From the NCBI GenBank assembly GCA_022361175.1, contig JAKSBN010000472.1:1-38567 (forward strand): 38,567 nucleotides of DNA. Direction: 5' to 3'. This document shows positions 24,707-32,978 of this stretch, one piece after another. The DNA comes from Pseudomonadota bacterium (lineage in GTDB: Bacteria; Myxococcota_A; UBA9160; UBA4427). The notes under the pieces were generated by a model. The model did not search any database, was not told the origin of the DNA, and was given only the letters and a program-made list of their open reading frames with translations. How positions within the stretch are numbered: position 1 is the first letter of the stretch; every line of letters begins with the position of its first letter. The position numbers and the translations under genes are program-made.

Positions 24707-25853
24707 GACCCTGCGCGACAAGGTGGCGGTGGTGGGCGTCGGCGCCTGCTCGTTCGGCGAGAACTGGGACCAGTCGCCCTCGGACATGATCGTGGACGCC
24801 GCCTACGAGGCCTACGCCGACGCCGGCATCGAGAAGCCCCAGGAGGAGATCGAGGCGGTCTTCACCGGCAGCATCTACTCCAACAAGGGCCCGCACGAGT
24901 GCAGCGACGCGCTCAAGCTCTTCCACAAGCCCGTCACCATGGTCTCCAACTACTGCGCCACCGGGACGGACGCCTTCCGCTGCGGCGTCATGGCCATCGC
25001 GGCCGGCCTCTACGACACGGTCCTCGTGGTGGGCTACGACAAGCCCAAGGACCGGGGCGTCTCGGGCCCGTCGGTGATGATGGACGGCGTGCGCGACCTG
25101 CCCAAGACGCCGGCCGGCTGGTTCTCGCTGTGCGCGGCCACCTACTTCGACAAGTACGGCGCCAGCCGCGAGGACCTGGGCCGCATCGCCGTCAAGAACC
25201 ACCACAACGGCTGTCTGGCGCCGAAGTCGTTCCTGAAGCGAGAGATCACCCTGGACGACTACTTCAAGGGCCGCATGATTTCCTGGCCCTTCGGCCTCTA
25301 CGACTCGGCGGCCCAGACCGACGGCGCCGCGGCGGCCATCCTCACCCGGCGCGAGCTGGCGTCGCGTTACCGCGACGATCCCGTGCTGGTGAAGGGGGTG
25401 ACGGTCCAGGCGGGACCCAACCCGCAGAAGGACCCCGGCAACGACTTCCTCTCCTGGAAGCCCACCGGCTGGGCCGCAGAGGAGGTGTACGCCCAGGCGG
25501 GGGTCGACGACCCGCGCGCCCAGATCGGCGTCGCCCAGGTGCACGACTGCTTCACCCTGACGGAGCTCCTGACCTACGAGGACCTGGGCTTCTGCGAGAA
25601 GGGTTCGGCCAAGGAGCACATCCAGAACGGCACCTTCGAGCTCGGGGGCGAGCTGCCCGTCAATACCGACGGCGGCCTCAAGACCTTCGGCCACCCGACC
25701 GGGGCCACCGGCGTGCGCATGATCTACGAGAACGTGCTGCAGCTGCAGGGCCGCGCCGGCGAGCGGCAGGTGAAGGATCCGAAGCTGGCCCTCTCCCACA
25801 ACATCGGCGGCCATCCCACCGCCTGCGGCCTGGCCATCCTGGGCCGCGAGTAG
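24696..25853 (+). CDS. SCP2-type thiolase / thiolase-like aldolase
   Basis: 385 residues; the ATG at 24696 lies inside the previous gene's end (11-base overlap), with GGAAGGAGACGG in front. The thiolase fold shows Cys87 in SNYCATGTDAF, HDCFTLTELLTYEDLGF (His283), TDGGLKTFGHPTGATG (His333) and SHNIGGHPTACGLAILG. The second catalytic Cys of biosynthetic thiolases (C-x-GGGxG) is not at its usual place, as in SCP2/SCPx-type enzymes; Cys377 is close by. Members cleave 3-oxoacyl-CoA or, as Ltp2, carry out retro-aldol cleavage with a DUF35 partner. The fused DUF35 protein encoded just upstream suggests one complex. Which reaction it performs is open. Confidence 0.9.
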   Translation: MARETLRDKVAVVGVGACSFGENWDQSPSDMIVDAAYEAYADAGIEKPQEEIEAVFTGSIYSNKGPHECSDALKLFHKPVTMVSNYCATGTDAFRCGVMAIAAGLYDTVLVVGYDKPKDRGVSGPSVMMDGVRDLPKTPAGWFSLCAATYFDKYGASREDLGRIAVKNHHNGCLAPKSFLKREITLDDYFKGRMISWPFGLYDSAAQTDGAAAAILTRRELASRYRDDPVLVKGVTVQAGPNPQKDPGNDFLSWKPTGWAAEEVYAQAGVDDPRAQIGVAQVHDCFTLTELLTYEDLGFCEKGSAKEHIQNGTFELGGELPVNTDGGLKTFGHPTGATGVRMIYENVLQLQGRAGERQVKDPKLALSHNIGGHPTACGLAILGRE

Positions 25854-25865
25854 GACGGATCGGTC

Positions 25866-26669
25866 ATGACGTTCGAGACGCTGCGCCTCGAGGTGGCCGA
25901 CCGGGTGGCGACGCTGACGCTCAACCGCCCCGAGCGCCACAACGCCTTCAACCTGACCATGGCCGAGGAGCTCCACCGCGCTTGGAACACGCTGCACGGC
26001 GATCCCGACGTGGTCTCCATCGTGCTGACCGGCGCCGGCGAGAAGGCCTTCTGCACCGGCATGGACCTGGCCGACGTGGCCGCGGGCGAGACGACCGAGA
26101 GCGGCAAGCAGTCGCGCGAGGAAGCGCCCTGGTTCAAGCTGACGGCCCTCCACAACCGCTGCTGGAAGCCGGTCGTGACCGCCGTCAACGGCATGGTGGT
26201 GGGCGGCGGCTTCCACTTCATCGCCGACAGCGACCTCATCGTCTGCGCCGAGCACGCCACCTTCTTCGACACCCACGTGAAGGCGGGCCTCATCGCCGGC
26301 CTCGAGCCCGTGGGCCTGGCGCGGCGCATCCCGTTCGAAGCCGTGATGCGGCTGGCGCTGCTGGGCGGCTCTGAACGCATGAGCGCCGAGGAGGCGCTGT
26401 CGCTGGGCCTCGTGGGAGAGGTCGTGCCGGCCGAACGGCTGCTGCCCCGCGCCCTCGAGCTGGCCCACAAGATCGCCGAGCATTCGCCCACCGCCCTGGC
26501 CCGCACCAAGCAGTGCCTGTGGGAGAGCCTCGACGTGGGCCTCGACGAAGCGCTCGGCCGCACCTGGGAGGCCATCAACGAGCACGTGGACCATCCCGAC
26601 CTGGCCGAAGGCGCCCGCGCCTTCGTCGAGAAGCGCAAGCCGCGCTGGAAGCCCTACACGGGGAAGTGA
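25866..26669 (+). CDS. Crotonase-family protein with both hydratase Glu replaced by His
   Basis: 267 residues, 12 bases after the thiolase. The crotonase fold is clear: VATLTLNRPERHNAFN (about 14-29), the oxyanion-hole segments VLTGAGEKAFCTGMDLAD and NGMVVGGGFHF, and a C-terminal helix pair (RTWEAINEHVDHPDLAEGARAFVEKRKPRW). The hydratase residues Glu144 and Glu164 (rat mitochondrial numbering) are His117 (GGGFHF) and His137 (FFDTHVKAGL). The oxyanion hole remains, so acyl-CoA binding is expected, but simple syn-hydration is doubtful. It could be an isomerase, a thioester hydrolase or an unusual lyase. It sits in the operon with a second crotonase that also lacks both Glu. Confidence 0.88.
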   Translation: MTFETLRLEVADRVATLTLNRPERHNAFNLTMAEELHRAWNTLHGDPDVVSIVLTGAGEKAFCTGMDLADVAAGETTESGKQSREEAPWFKLTALHNRCWKPVVTAVNGMVVGGGFHFIADSDLIVCAEHATFFDTHVKAGLIAGLEPVGLARRIPFEAVMRLALLGGSERMSAEEALSLGLVGEVVPAERLLPRALELAHKIAEHSPTALARTKQCLWESLDVGLDEALGRTWEAINEHVDHPDLAEGARAFVEKRKPRWKPYTGK

Positions 26670-26674
26670 AGCGC

Positions 26675-27424
26675 GTGGACTATTCCAACATCCTCTTCGA
26701 CGCGGCCGACGGCCTGGCCACCATCACCCTGAACCGCCCCGAGAAGCGCAACGCCTACACGGTGGAGATGGGCGAGGAGGTGGTCCACGCCTTCCGCACC
26801 GCCCGCGAGGACGACGCCGTCCGCGCCATCGTCCTGACGGGCGCCGGCAAGGGCTTCTGCGCCGGCGTCGACCTGGAGGCACTGAAGGCGCACCAGTCGG
26901 GCGCGGCGACGACCGGCAGCGGCCCCAAGCTCGGTGAGGAGGACTTCCTCCGCGTCCTGCCCCTCGAGCTGGTGGCCTGCCCCAAGCCCATCCTCGTCGC
27001 GATCCACGGTGCCGCCATCGGCGTGGGCATGACCATGACCCTCCCGTGCGACGTGCGCGTGGCCGCCCAAGACGCCAAGCTCGCCCTGCCCTTCGCCAAG
27101 CTCGGCATCCTGCCCGGCCTCGGCAGCACCCACCTGCTGCCCCGCCTGGTCGGCAGCGCGCGCGCCCGCGAGCTGGTTCTCACCGGCAAGACGATCCGCG
27201 GCGACGAAGCCGCCGCCATCGGCCTCGTGAACCACGCCGTCCCCGCCGCAGAAGTCCTCGACTTTACCCGCGCCCTGGCCGCCGACATGGCCGCCATCGA
27301 CCCCACCGTCCTGGCCTACGCCAAGCGCGCCTTGAACGAGGGAGCCGGCGCCACCCTCGAAGACGCCATGAAGAACGAGCAGGCCCTGAGCGCCGAGCTC
27401 CGCTCCGCCCGGGCGAAGACCTAA
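26675..27424 (+). CDS. Crotonase-family protein (enoyl-CoA hydratase/isomerase superfamily)
   Basis: 249 residues from the GTG at 26675, which has GGGGAAG 8 bases upstream; the in-frame GTG at 26666 would overlap the previous stop as GTGA and is the alternative. Features: LATITLNRPEKRNAYTVEM, VLTGAGKGFCAGVDLEAL, HGAAIGVGMTMTLPCDVRVAA and ALPFAKLGILPGLGSTHLLPRLVG. The two hydratase Glu positions are Thr120 and Phe140. The PF-x-x-LGI-x-P variant is common among crotonases of uncertain activity, and some are double-bond isomerases. It is the last gene of the operon starting at 22360; a palindrome and a short hairpin follow downstream. Confidence 0.88.
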   Translation: MDYSNILFDAADGLATITLNRPEKRNAYTVEMGEEVVHAFRTAREDDAVRAIVLTGAGKGFCAGVDLEALKAHQSGAATTGSGPKLGEEDFLRVLPLELVACPKPILVAIHGAAIGVGMTMTLPCDVRVAAQDAKLALPFAKLGILPGLGSTHLLPRLVGSARARELVLTGKTIRGDEAAAIGLVNHAVPAAEVLDFTRALAADMAAIDPTVLAYAKRALNEGAGATLEDAMKNEQALSAELRSARAKT

Positions 27425-27493
27425 CCCGGACGTCTCACTCGTGGGCTACGCACCGACCCACCCTCGGCCCAGCCGCAGCCGCCAGCGCGCTTC

Positions 27494-27507
27494 TCGTACG
27501 CGTACGA
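27494..27507. other. Perfect 14-bp palindrome
   Basis: TCGTACGCGTACGA reads identically on both strands. It lies between the convergent genes ending at 27424 and 27578. A protein-binding site or a short cruciform is possible; no flanking promoter is evident. Confidence 0.6.
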
Positions 27508-27551
27508 CAACTCCGACCCCGAATACATCCGCGGTGCTCGATCAAGCGGGG

Positions 27552-27567
27552 TCACACTCGCGTGTGA
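27552..27567. terminator. Short hairpin between convergent genes, possible weak terminator
   Basis: TCACAC and GTGTGA form a perfect 6-bp stem around TCGC. It lies 10 bases beyond the minus-strand stop codon and between convergent genes. No U-tract follows on either strand, so terminator function is doubtful. Confidence 0.3.
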
Positions 27568-27577
27568 AACATCCGCG

Positions 27578-28339
27578 CTAGGGGCTCTGCGCGTGGCGGC
27601 GTTGGATGAAGTCCAGGTATCTCTGAGGAGGCATGAAGGTGAGCCACCAGAAGACGCAGCTCGCCAGGCCCGACACGCCCGACAGAAGCATTGGCAGCGG
27701 GTGAGTGATGACTGAGTAGCCCATGGCAGAGAGCACGCCCATGGCCCCGTTCACCAGAGCGGTCTCGAGCCCGAGGACCCCCCAGAGCAGGAAGCGGTTC
27801 ACGACAACCGGGGCAGCCAGGCCCAGCGCCAGCCGCTTGCGCATGAGTCGGTAGTAGCGGAACGATTCGGCCCCGGCCCAGAAGAAGGCTGCAGCGAACG
27901 CCACGTAGTTGACTTCCGACCAGGGGGACGCTGCGCTCACAATCGAATACGGCTCTATCTGCTCCGCTGCGACGATCGCTTGCACCGTTCCCACCGCGAT
28001 CGTCGCGTGGGCCAGACCGGCCGCTACGAGAACAAGCCGGCCCCACGTGGCGCGCAACCGGAAGACGCGCCAGGTGAACGTCCACACCCCCATGATGGCC
28101 ACGTGGGAGGAGACCACTCCGATGATCGTGGCCGGCATGGCTGCCGATGACCCCAACTGCCCCAGAACGTGCGCCATCAACATACTCGGGTACCCCACCA
28201 CGGCGATGGCGAAGAGGGCGGCGCCGATGCTCAGTTCCGGGACCTGACGCGTGTCCAGCCACAAGCGCAGGAGCCGCAGGCCCACCAGGGCTCCGGTCAC
28301 CGAGAACGCGAGCGCCGACGCGAGTCCGAGCAGTTGCAA
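27578..28339 (-). CDS. Seven-TM membrane protein of unknown function (paralogue of 28816-29592)
   Basis: 253 residues from a TTG at 28339. I prefer this start to the upstream GTG because AGGGGGAAG precedes it and the first helix then begins where it does in the paralogue. Seven hydrophobic segments are visible, starting with LLGLASALAFSVTGALVGLRLL. Shared with the paralogue are ESFRYYRLMRKRLALGLA, VVNRFLLWG (helix 6) and WLTFMPP near the C-terminus, so both belong to one family. I do not recognise a named family; there are no obvious cofactor-binding residues. It is convergent with the crotonase operon and divergent from the paralogue across a 476-base gap. The exact start is uncertain. Confidence 0.75.
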   Translation of the reverse strand: MQLLGLASALAFSVTGALVGLRLLRLWLDTRQVPELSIGAALFAIAVVGYPSMLMAHVLGQLGSSAAMPATIIGVVSSHVAIMGVWTFTWRVFRLRATWGRLVLVAAGLAHATIAVGTVQAIVAAEQIEPYSIVSAASPWSEVNYVAFAAAFFWAGAESFRYYRLMRKRLALGLAAPVVVNRFLLWGVLGLETALVNGAMGVLSAMGYSVITHPLPMLLSGVSGLASCVFWWLTFMPPQRYLDFIQRRHAQSP

Positions 28340-28815
28340 GCGAACTTCCCCCTGCGTCTTCCCATCGGCTTTCCACTCGACGTACTTTTGCCGGGTTCGC
28401 CTGCATTCGGACGCGTCTGCCGGCCGCTGGCGGCGCCGCGGAGGCCTTGGAAGCCCCCCTTGACTTCGGGCCAACGCCCTAGGCCGGAGTGCTCAACAGC
28501 CAAGCCCAGGCGTGATCTTGGGAACGGAAGATCCGCCCAGACCTGATCCAGCGCGTCTCTGGCGGCCTTGACACCCATGTCGGCTCCCGCTCTCACCACG
28601 ATGACGCCAGTGCCGGGATGCAACGAGACGCATGTGCTCACTACGGCGATCCCCCGATGGTGCCAGCCTCGGGCGGAGGTCGAGGGCGTTCCCACGAAGT
28701 GTAGCGGGCGGTGGGATCACACGGTTGCTCCACGTCGGGCCTCGAGATCGAGTCGCTCGCGCCAAGGCTAAGGTCCGTTCCAGGGTCGCCGAAGAGGCAG
28801 GACGAGAAGAAGCCC
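28340..28815. other. 476-base intergenic region between divergent paralogues
   Basis: No convincing gene is seen. A minus-strand frame (28297-28695) gives a peptide with a plausible-looking stretch (VIVVRAGADMGVKAARDALDQV) but overlaps the membrane protein's start and shows no good ribosome site or recognisable domain; it could be a decayed gene. No RNA structure or clear promoter was identified. GC content appears lower than in the flanking catabolic genes. The region must contain the promoters of both divergent membrane-protein genes. Confidence 0.5.
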
Positions 28816-29592
28816 ATGACACTCGCCGGATCCGTCTATGGCCTGTCCACGATCGCCTTCGGAACGGTGGCGATCGCTATCGGAATCCGCTTGCTCGTTC
28901 TCTCGACTCGGACGGGTCGAAGACCCGAACGCTATCTGGGTCTTGGCCTGATGATGACCGCGGGCTTCGGCTACATGGTGATGGTCATCGCAGGGATGAT
29001 GGGCGAGTTCGCGGAAGCCCACATGGCTCTCTGGCGGGCCCTCTGGCTGGTCGGGGCCACGTTTCACCACGCGGGCGTGTTGGCGATGCTCGCGTTCACG
29101 GTGTCGGTCTTTCGACCCGGTGAGACAGGGCCGAAGGTTCTGGCCTGGACGATGGCCACCGTGCTCTGGCTCAGCTGGGGCGGCGACGTGCTCTCTGGTG
29201 ACCGCCCCATGAGCAACGACACAAGCTACTTCGGGACCACTTTCGCCGTCAACGGCACGTACCCGCTCTGGATGGCCGTCGAGTCGTTTCGCTGCTACGC
29301 GCGCGGGCGTCGTCGTCTTGCCCTCGGACTCGCCGACTCGCTGGTGGTGAACCGGTTCCTCCTCTGGGGCCTCGCCTCGCTGGCGTCGGCAGCTGCCATT
29401 TGGTCCATCAACATCCCCCGCCTCCTGAGCTCCGAGGCGGTGCAGATGTCCGACCCGTCGACGAAGGCGGCTCTCTTGGCCACGGCGGTGTTCGGCAATC
29501 TCACGATCGGTCTGTACTGGCTGACCTTCTTCCCCCCGAACTGGTACCGAAAGCGCCACGCTGCGCCTGCCGAGCTTGGGTCGACGTCGTGA
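28816..29592 (+). CDS. Seven-TM membrane protein of unknown function (paralogue of 27578-28339)
   Basis: 258 residues from the ATG at 28816, preceded by GAGAAGAAG. Seven hydrophobic helices: SVYGLSTIAFGTVAIAIGIRLL, LGLMMTAGFGYMVMVI, GVLAMLAFTVSVF, VLAWTMATVLWLSWGG, PLWMAVESF, VVNRFLLWGLASLASAAAI and NLTIGLYWLTFFPP. The strips ESFRCYARGRRRLALGLADSLVVNRFLLWG and WLTFFPP are shared with the divergent paralogue. The stop overlaps the GTG of a small protein gene (GTGA), implying coupled translation. Helix count and lack of a sensor or enzyme domain would fit a receptor, but nothing proves it. Confidence 0.82.
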   Translation: MTLAGSVYGLSTIAFGTVAIAIGIRLLVLSTRTGRRPERYLGLGLMMTAGFGYMVMVIAGMMGEFAEAHMALWRALWLVGATFHHAGVLAMLAFTVSVFRPGETGPKVLAWTMATVLWLSWGGDVLSGDRPMSNDTSYFGTTFAVNGTYPLWMAVESFRCYARGRRRLALGLADSLVVNRFLLWGLASLASAAAIWSINIPRLLSSEAVQMSDPSTKAALLATAVFGNLTIGLYWLTFFPPNWYRKRHAAPAELGSTS

Positions 29593-29894
29593 AGGATACC
29601 GCCGTCTTCGAGAGCGCGTGCACCGAGCTCGAGGAGCGCACCTCGCTGGATCGCCTCGCGGCCCGGGGCACCGTGCGCCTCGCCCTCAAGAGCGCAGGTC
29701 TGCAGCCGGAGGCGGTGACGCATGACCAGATGCAGGTCGTCCTTGAACGCGTACTGCCCGCAGAGCTAGAGAGCCGGGGGATCGAGGACGCTGAGGCAGT
29801 CTGCACTGCAATCTACAGCTGCTTGCCAGAGAGACCCGCCGGCGAAGACCACTCGTCTCCGGAAGCCATCTTTGCACGTCTGGGCGGTGACTGA
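29589..29894 (+). CDS. Small hypothetical protein translationally coupled to a seven-TM protein
   Basis: 101 residues from a GTG that overlaps the upstream stop by four bases (GTGA). Soluble, mostly helical: VKDTAVFESACTELEERTSLDRLAARGTVRLALKSAGL, then VTHDQMQVVLERVLPAELESRGIEDAEAVCTAIY and a short tail. The segment SLDRLAARGTVRLALKSAG looks like a conserved helix-turn-helix or dimer helix, but I do not recognise the family. The coupling suggests a cytosolic partner of the membrane protein. Nothing obvious follows for 135 bases before the next gene on the other strand. Confidence 0.7.
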   Translation: MKDTAVFESACTELEERTSLDRLAARGTVRLALKSAGLQPEAVTHDQMQVVLERVLPAELESRGIEDAEAVCTAIYSCLPERPAGEDHSSPEAIFARLGGD

Positions 29895-30029
29895 CCCCGC
29901 TTCCCGGCGCTTCTCCAGCGATACGACGCCGACGTGGCGCTGGGTCGAGCGGGCCTGCCCACCACCCGGCACGCCCGGCGCTCGGAGACCCCGAGCCGTG
30001 CACGCCCGTGTGCCACGCTCTTTCCCATC

Positions 30030-30965
<936 letters not shown>

Positions 30966-30973
30966 GTTCCCTC

Positions 30974-32503
30974 CTAGATGTTGCGCTCGCGGTCGGCCCA
31001 GTAGCGGTCGCGCAGCCGGCGCACGTGCAGCTTGCCGGTGGGGTGGCGCGGCAGCTCGGCCTCGAAGTCGACCGAGCGCGGCAGCTTGAACTTGGCCAGG
31101 CGCCGGCCCGCGAAAGTCAGCAGGTCGCGCTCGAGCGCGTCCGACGCGGTTTCGCCCGGCGCCAGCTCGACGGCCGCCTTCACGCTCTCGCCCCACTCGT
31201 CGTCGGGCACGCCGAAGACCGCCACGTCGGCGACGGCCGGGTGTTCCTGCAGCACCTGCTCGATCTCGACCGGGTAGATGTTGACGCCTCCCGAGATGAT
31301 CATGTTGGACTGGCGGTCCAGCAGATGGACGTAGCCCTCAGCGTCGACCCGTCCCACGTCGCCCAGCGTGAAGACGCCGGGTTCGGGATGGGCGCGTGCT
31401 GTCTTCTCGGCGTCGCGATGGTACTCGAAGACGCGCTCTTGGTGGTGGTGGCGGCAGTGGAGCGCACCGGCCTCACCGTTCGGCAGCCGCTGTCCGTCCC
31501 CGCCCAACGCGAAGACCTCGAACGCCGGCAGGGCCCGACCGACGCTTCCGGGGTGGGCCAGCCACTCCTCCGAACCGATCAGGGTGTTGACGCCGCCTTC
31601 GGTTCCGCCCCAGTACTCGACCAGCACCGGTCCCCACCAGTCGATCATGCGCTGCTTCACCGGCACCGAGATGGGCGCCGCGCCGTGCAGGACGAGCCTC
31701 AGGCCGCTCGGGTCGAATGCCGCGCGCTCCTCCTCGGGCAGCGCCAGCAGACGCACGAACATCGTGGGCACCAGGTGCGTGTGTGCCACCTCGTGCTCCT
31801 CCAGCAGTGCCAACGTCTCCCGCTCGCGAAACCGCTCCTGGATCAGGACGGGCGCTCCACCGGCCGCGTCGTAGATGGCGAACATGAGCGGCGCCGCGTG
31901 GTAGAGGGGCCCGGTCACCAGGTGAGGCCCGCTGCCGTCGAGCCCGATGTTGCGGCCCAGGGCACCCATGTGCTCGAGCGCGGCCGCGACGCTGGCCGGC
32001 CGGGTGCGCTTCACGCCCTTGGGCCGCCCCGTGGTCCCGCTGGTGTAGATCATGTTGCCGCCGGCCGGCCCGGACGGATCGAGCGGCGCGTCCGAGGCCG
32101 CCGCCAGGGCGCGGTCGAGGGGCTCGCCCGCCAGCACGCACTCGATGCCGCCCCGCCCCGCGAGCGCCGCATCGAGAAGTGGGCGGTGCGCCGGATCGCC
32201 GAAGAGCACGCGCGCGCCCGAGTCCTCCAGCACGTAGGCGATCTCGTCGGCCGCCAGGTGCCAGTTGATGGGCGTGATCCACACGCCCGCCAGCACCGCG
32301 CCCAGCACCAGCTCGATCGCCTCGACGCGGTTCGAGAGCAGGAACGCCGCGTGGTCGTCGGGGCGAAGCCCCGCCTCGTCGCGCAGGAAGCGCGCCACCC
32401 GCCGGCTGCGGTCGGCCAGCTCGGCCCAGGTGCGGCGGCGCGTGAAGTCGTCGACGGCGGTCCCGTTCGGGTCCGAACGGGCCCGCTCGAAGAACGCCGT
32501 CAC
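30974..32503 (-). CDS. AMP-forming acyl-CoA ligase (FadD-like)
   Basis: 509 residues from a GTG at 32503, which overlaps the SnoaL-like gene's TGA as GTGA. The first Met of the longer frame lies inside that gene and is not used. Motifs: phosphate-binding IYTSGTTGRPKGV (about 152-164), EYWGGTEGGVNTLIG, TLGDVGRVDAEGYVHLLDRQSNMIISGGVNIYPVEIE (hinge and A8 region) and the catalytic Lys in PTGKLHVRRL near residue 495. It activates a carboxylic acid to acyl-CoA via acyl-AMP. The substrate is probably a long-chain, branched or steroid-type acid given the neighbours; the motifs alone do not say. Confidence 0.93.
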   Translation of the reverse strand: MTAFFERARSDPNGTAVDDFTRRRTWAELADRSRRVARFLRDEAGLRPDDHAAFLLSNRVEAIELVLGAVLAGVWITPINWHLAADEIAYVLEDSGARVLFGDPAHRPLLDAALAGRGGIECVLAGEPLDRALAAASDAPLDPSGPAGGNMIYTSGTTGRPKGVKRTRPASVAAALEHMGALGRNIGLDGSGPHLVTGPLYHAAPLMFAIYDAAGGAPVLIQERFRERETLALLEEHEVAHTHLVPTMFVRLLALPEEERAAFDPSGLRLVLHGAAPISVPVKQRMIDWWGPVLVEYWGGTEGGVNTLIGSEEWLAHPGSVGRALPAFEVFALGGDGQRLPNGEAGALHCRHHHQERVFEYHRDAEKTARAHPEPGVFTLGDVGRVDAEGYVHLLDRQSNMIISGGVNIYPVEIEQVLQEHPAVADVAVFGVPDDEWGESVKAAVELAPGETASDALERDLLTFAGRRLAKFKLPRSVDFEAELPRHPTGKLHVRRLRDRYWADRERNI

Positions 32504-32958
32504 TCGGTCGGGATCTGGAGCGCCTCGGGCAGCGAGCCCTCGAGGTAGACCTGCTCTTCGATCCGCTTCGCGATGCGCCAGCCTTCCTCGGTCCGGACCA
32601 GCTCGTCGATGTAGTAGGCACCCACGGTGAAGATGTGGAGCGAGCCGTCGGGCTTGGGGAAGCCCATGGGGTTGTTCACCAGGGTCTTGCCGCTGGCCCG
32701 GTCGCCCTTCAGCTCGATCACCGAGTTGCTGATGTAGTGGACCGTCATGGGAAAGGCCGAGAGCGCCTTCTCGAGCCACTGCCGCACCTCGGGGTACGCC
32801 CCCTTGATGCCTCCGGAGCTCACGTAGTCGAGCTCGGCGTCGGGCAGGAAGCAGGTGTCGAGCAGGCCGTAGTCCTTGGTGTCGATGGCCGTCGTGTAGC
32901 GCGTCAACAGGTCGTTGATCTCGATGCGATCCGAGATCTCTTGGAGAGAGAGCGGCAT
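32500..32958 (-). CDS. SnoaL/NTF2-like protein
   Basis: 152 residues from the ATG at 32958 with AGGAGG upstream. SnoaL_4-type pattern: IEINDLLTRYTTAIDTKDYGLLDTCFLPDAELDYVSSGG, later TVHYISNSVIEL, FTVGAYYIDELVRTEEGWRIAKRIEEQVYLEG. The fold is a cone-shaped alpha+beta pocket used by ketosteroid isomerase, scytalone dehydratase, limonene epoxide hydrolase and ring-hydroxylating dioxygenase small subunits, or as a binding protein. The Tyr and Asp residues in the first helix region could be catalytic. It sits between two acyl-CoA ligases and overlaps the second by four bases, so it probably works on the same substrate set. No definite reaction is assigned. Confidence 0.87.
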   Translation of the reverse strand: MPLSLQEISDRIEINDLLTRYTTAIDTKDYGLLDTCFLPDAELDYVSSGGIKGAYPEVRQWLEKALSAFPMTVHYISNSVIELKGDRASGKTLVNNPMGFPKPDGSLHIFTVGAYYIDELVRTEEGWRIAKRIEEQVYLEGSLPEALQIPTE

Positions 32959-32978
32959 GGGGTCCTCCTGTGGCGGGC

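Noticed and set aside
28297..28695. 132-residue minus-strand frame in the intergenic region
   Set aside because: No ribosome site, no recognised domain, and it overlaps the start of the membrane protein gene. Possibly a decayed gene, not supported as real.
29918..29940. CGATACGACGCCGACGT, a partial match to the operator-like motif
   Set aside because: Only the left half matches; no right half CGTAT, and it is downstream of a gene end rather than in a promoter.
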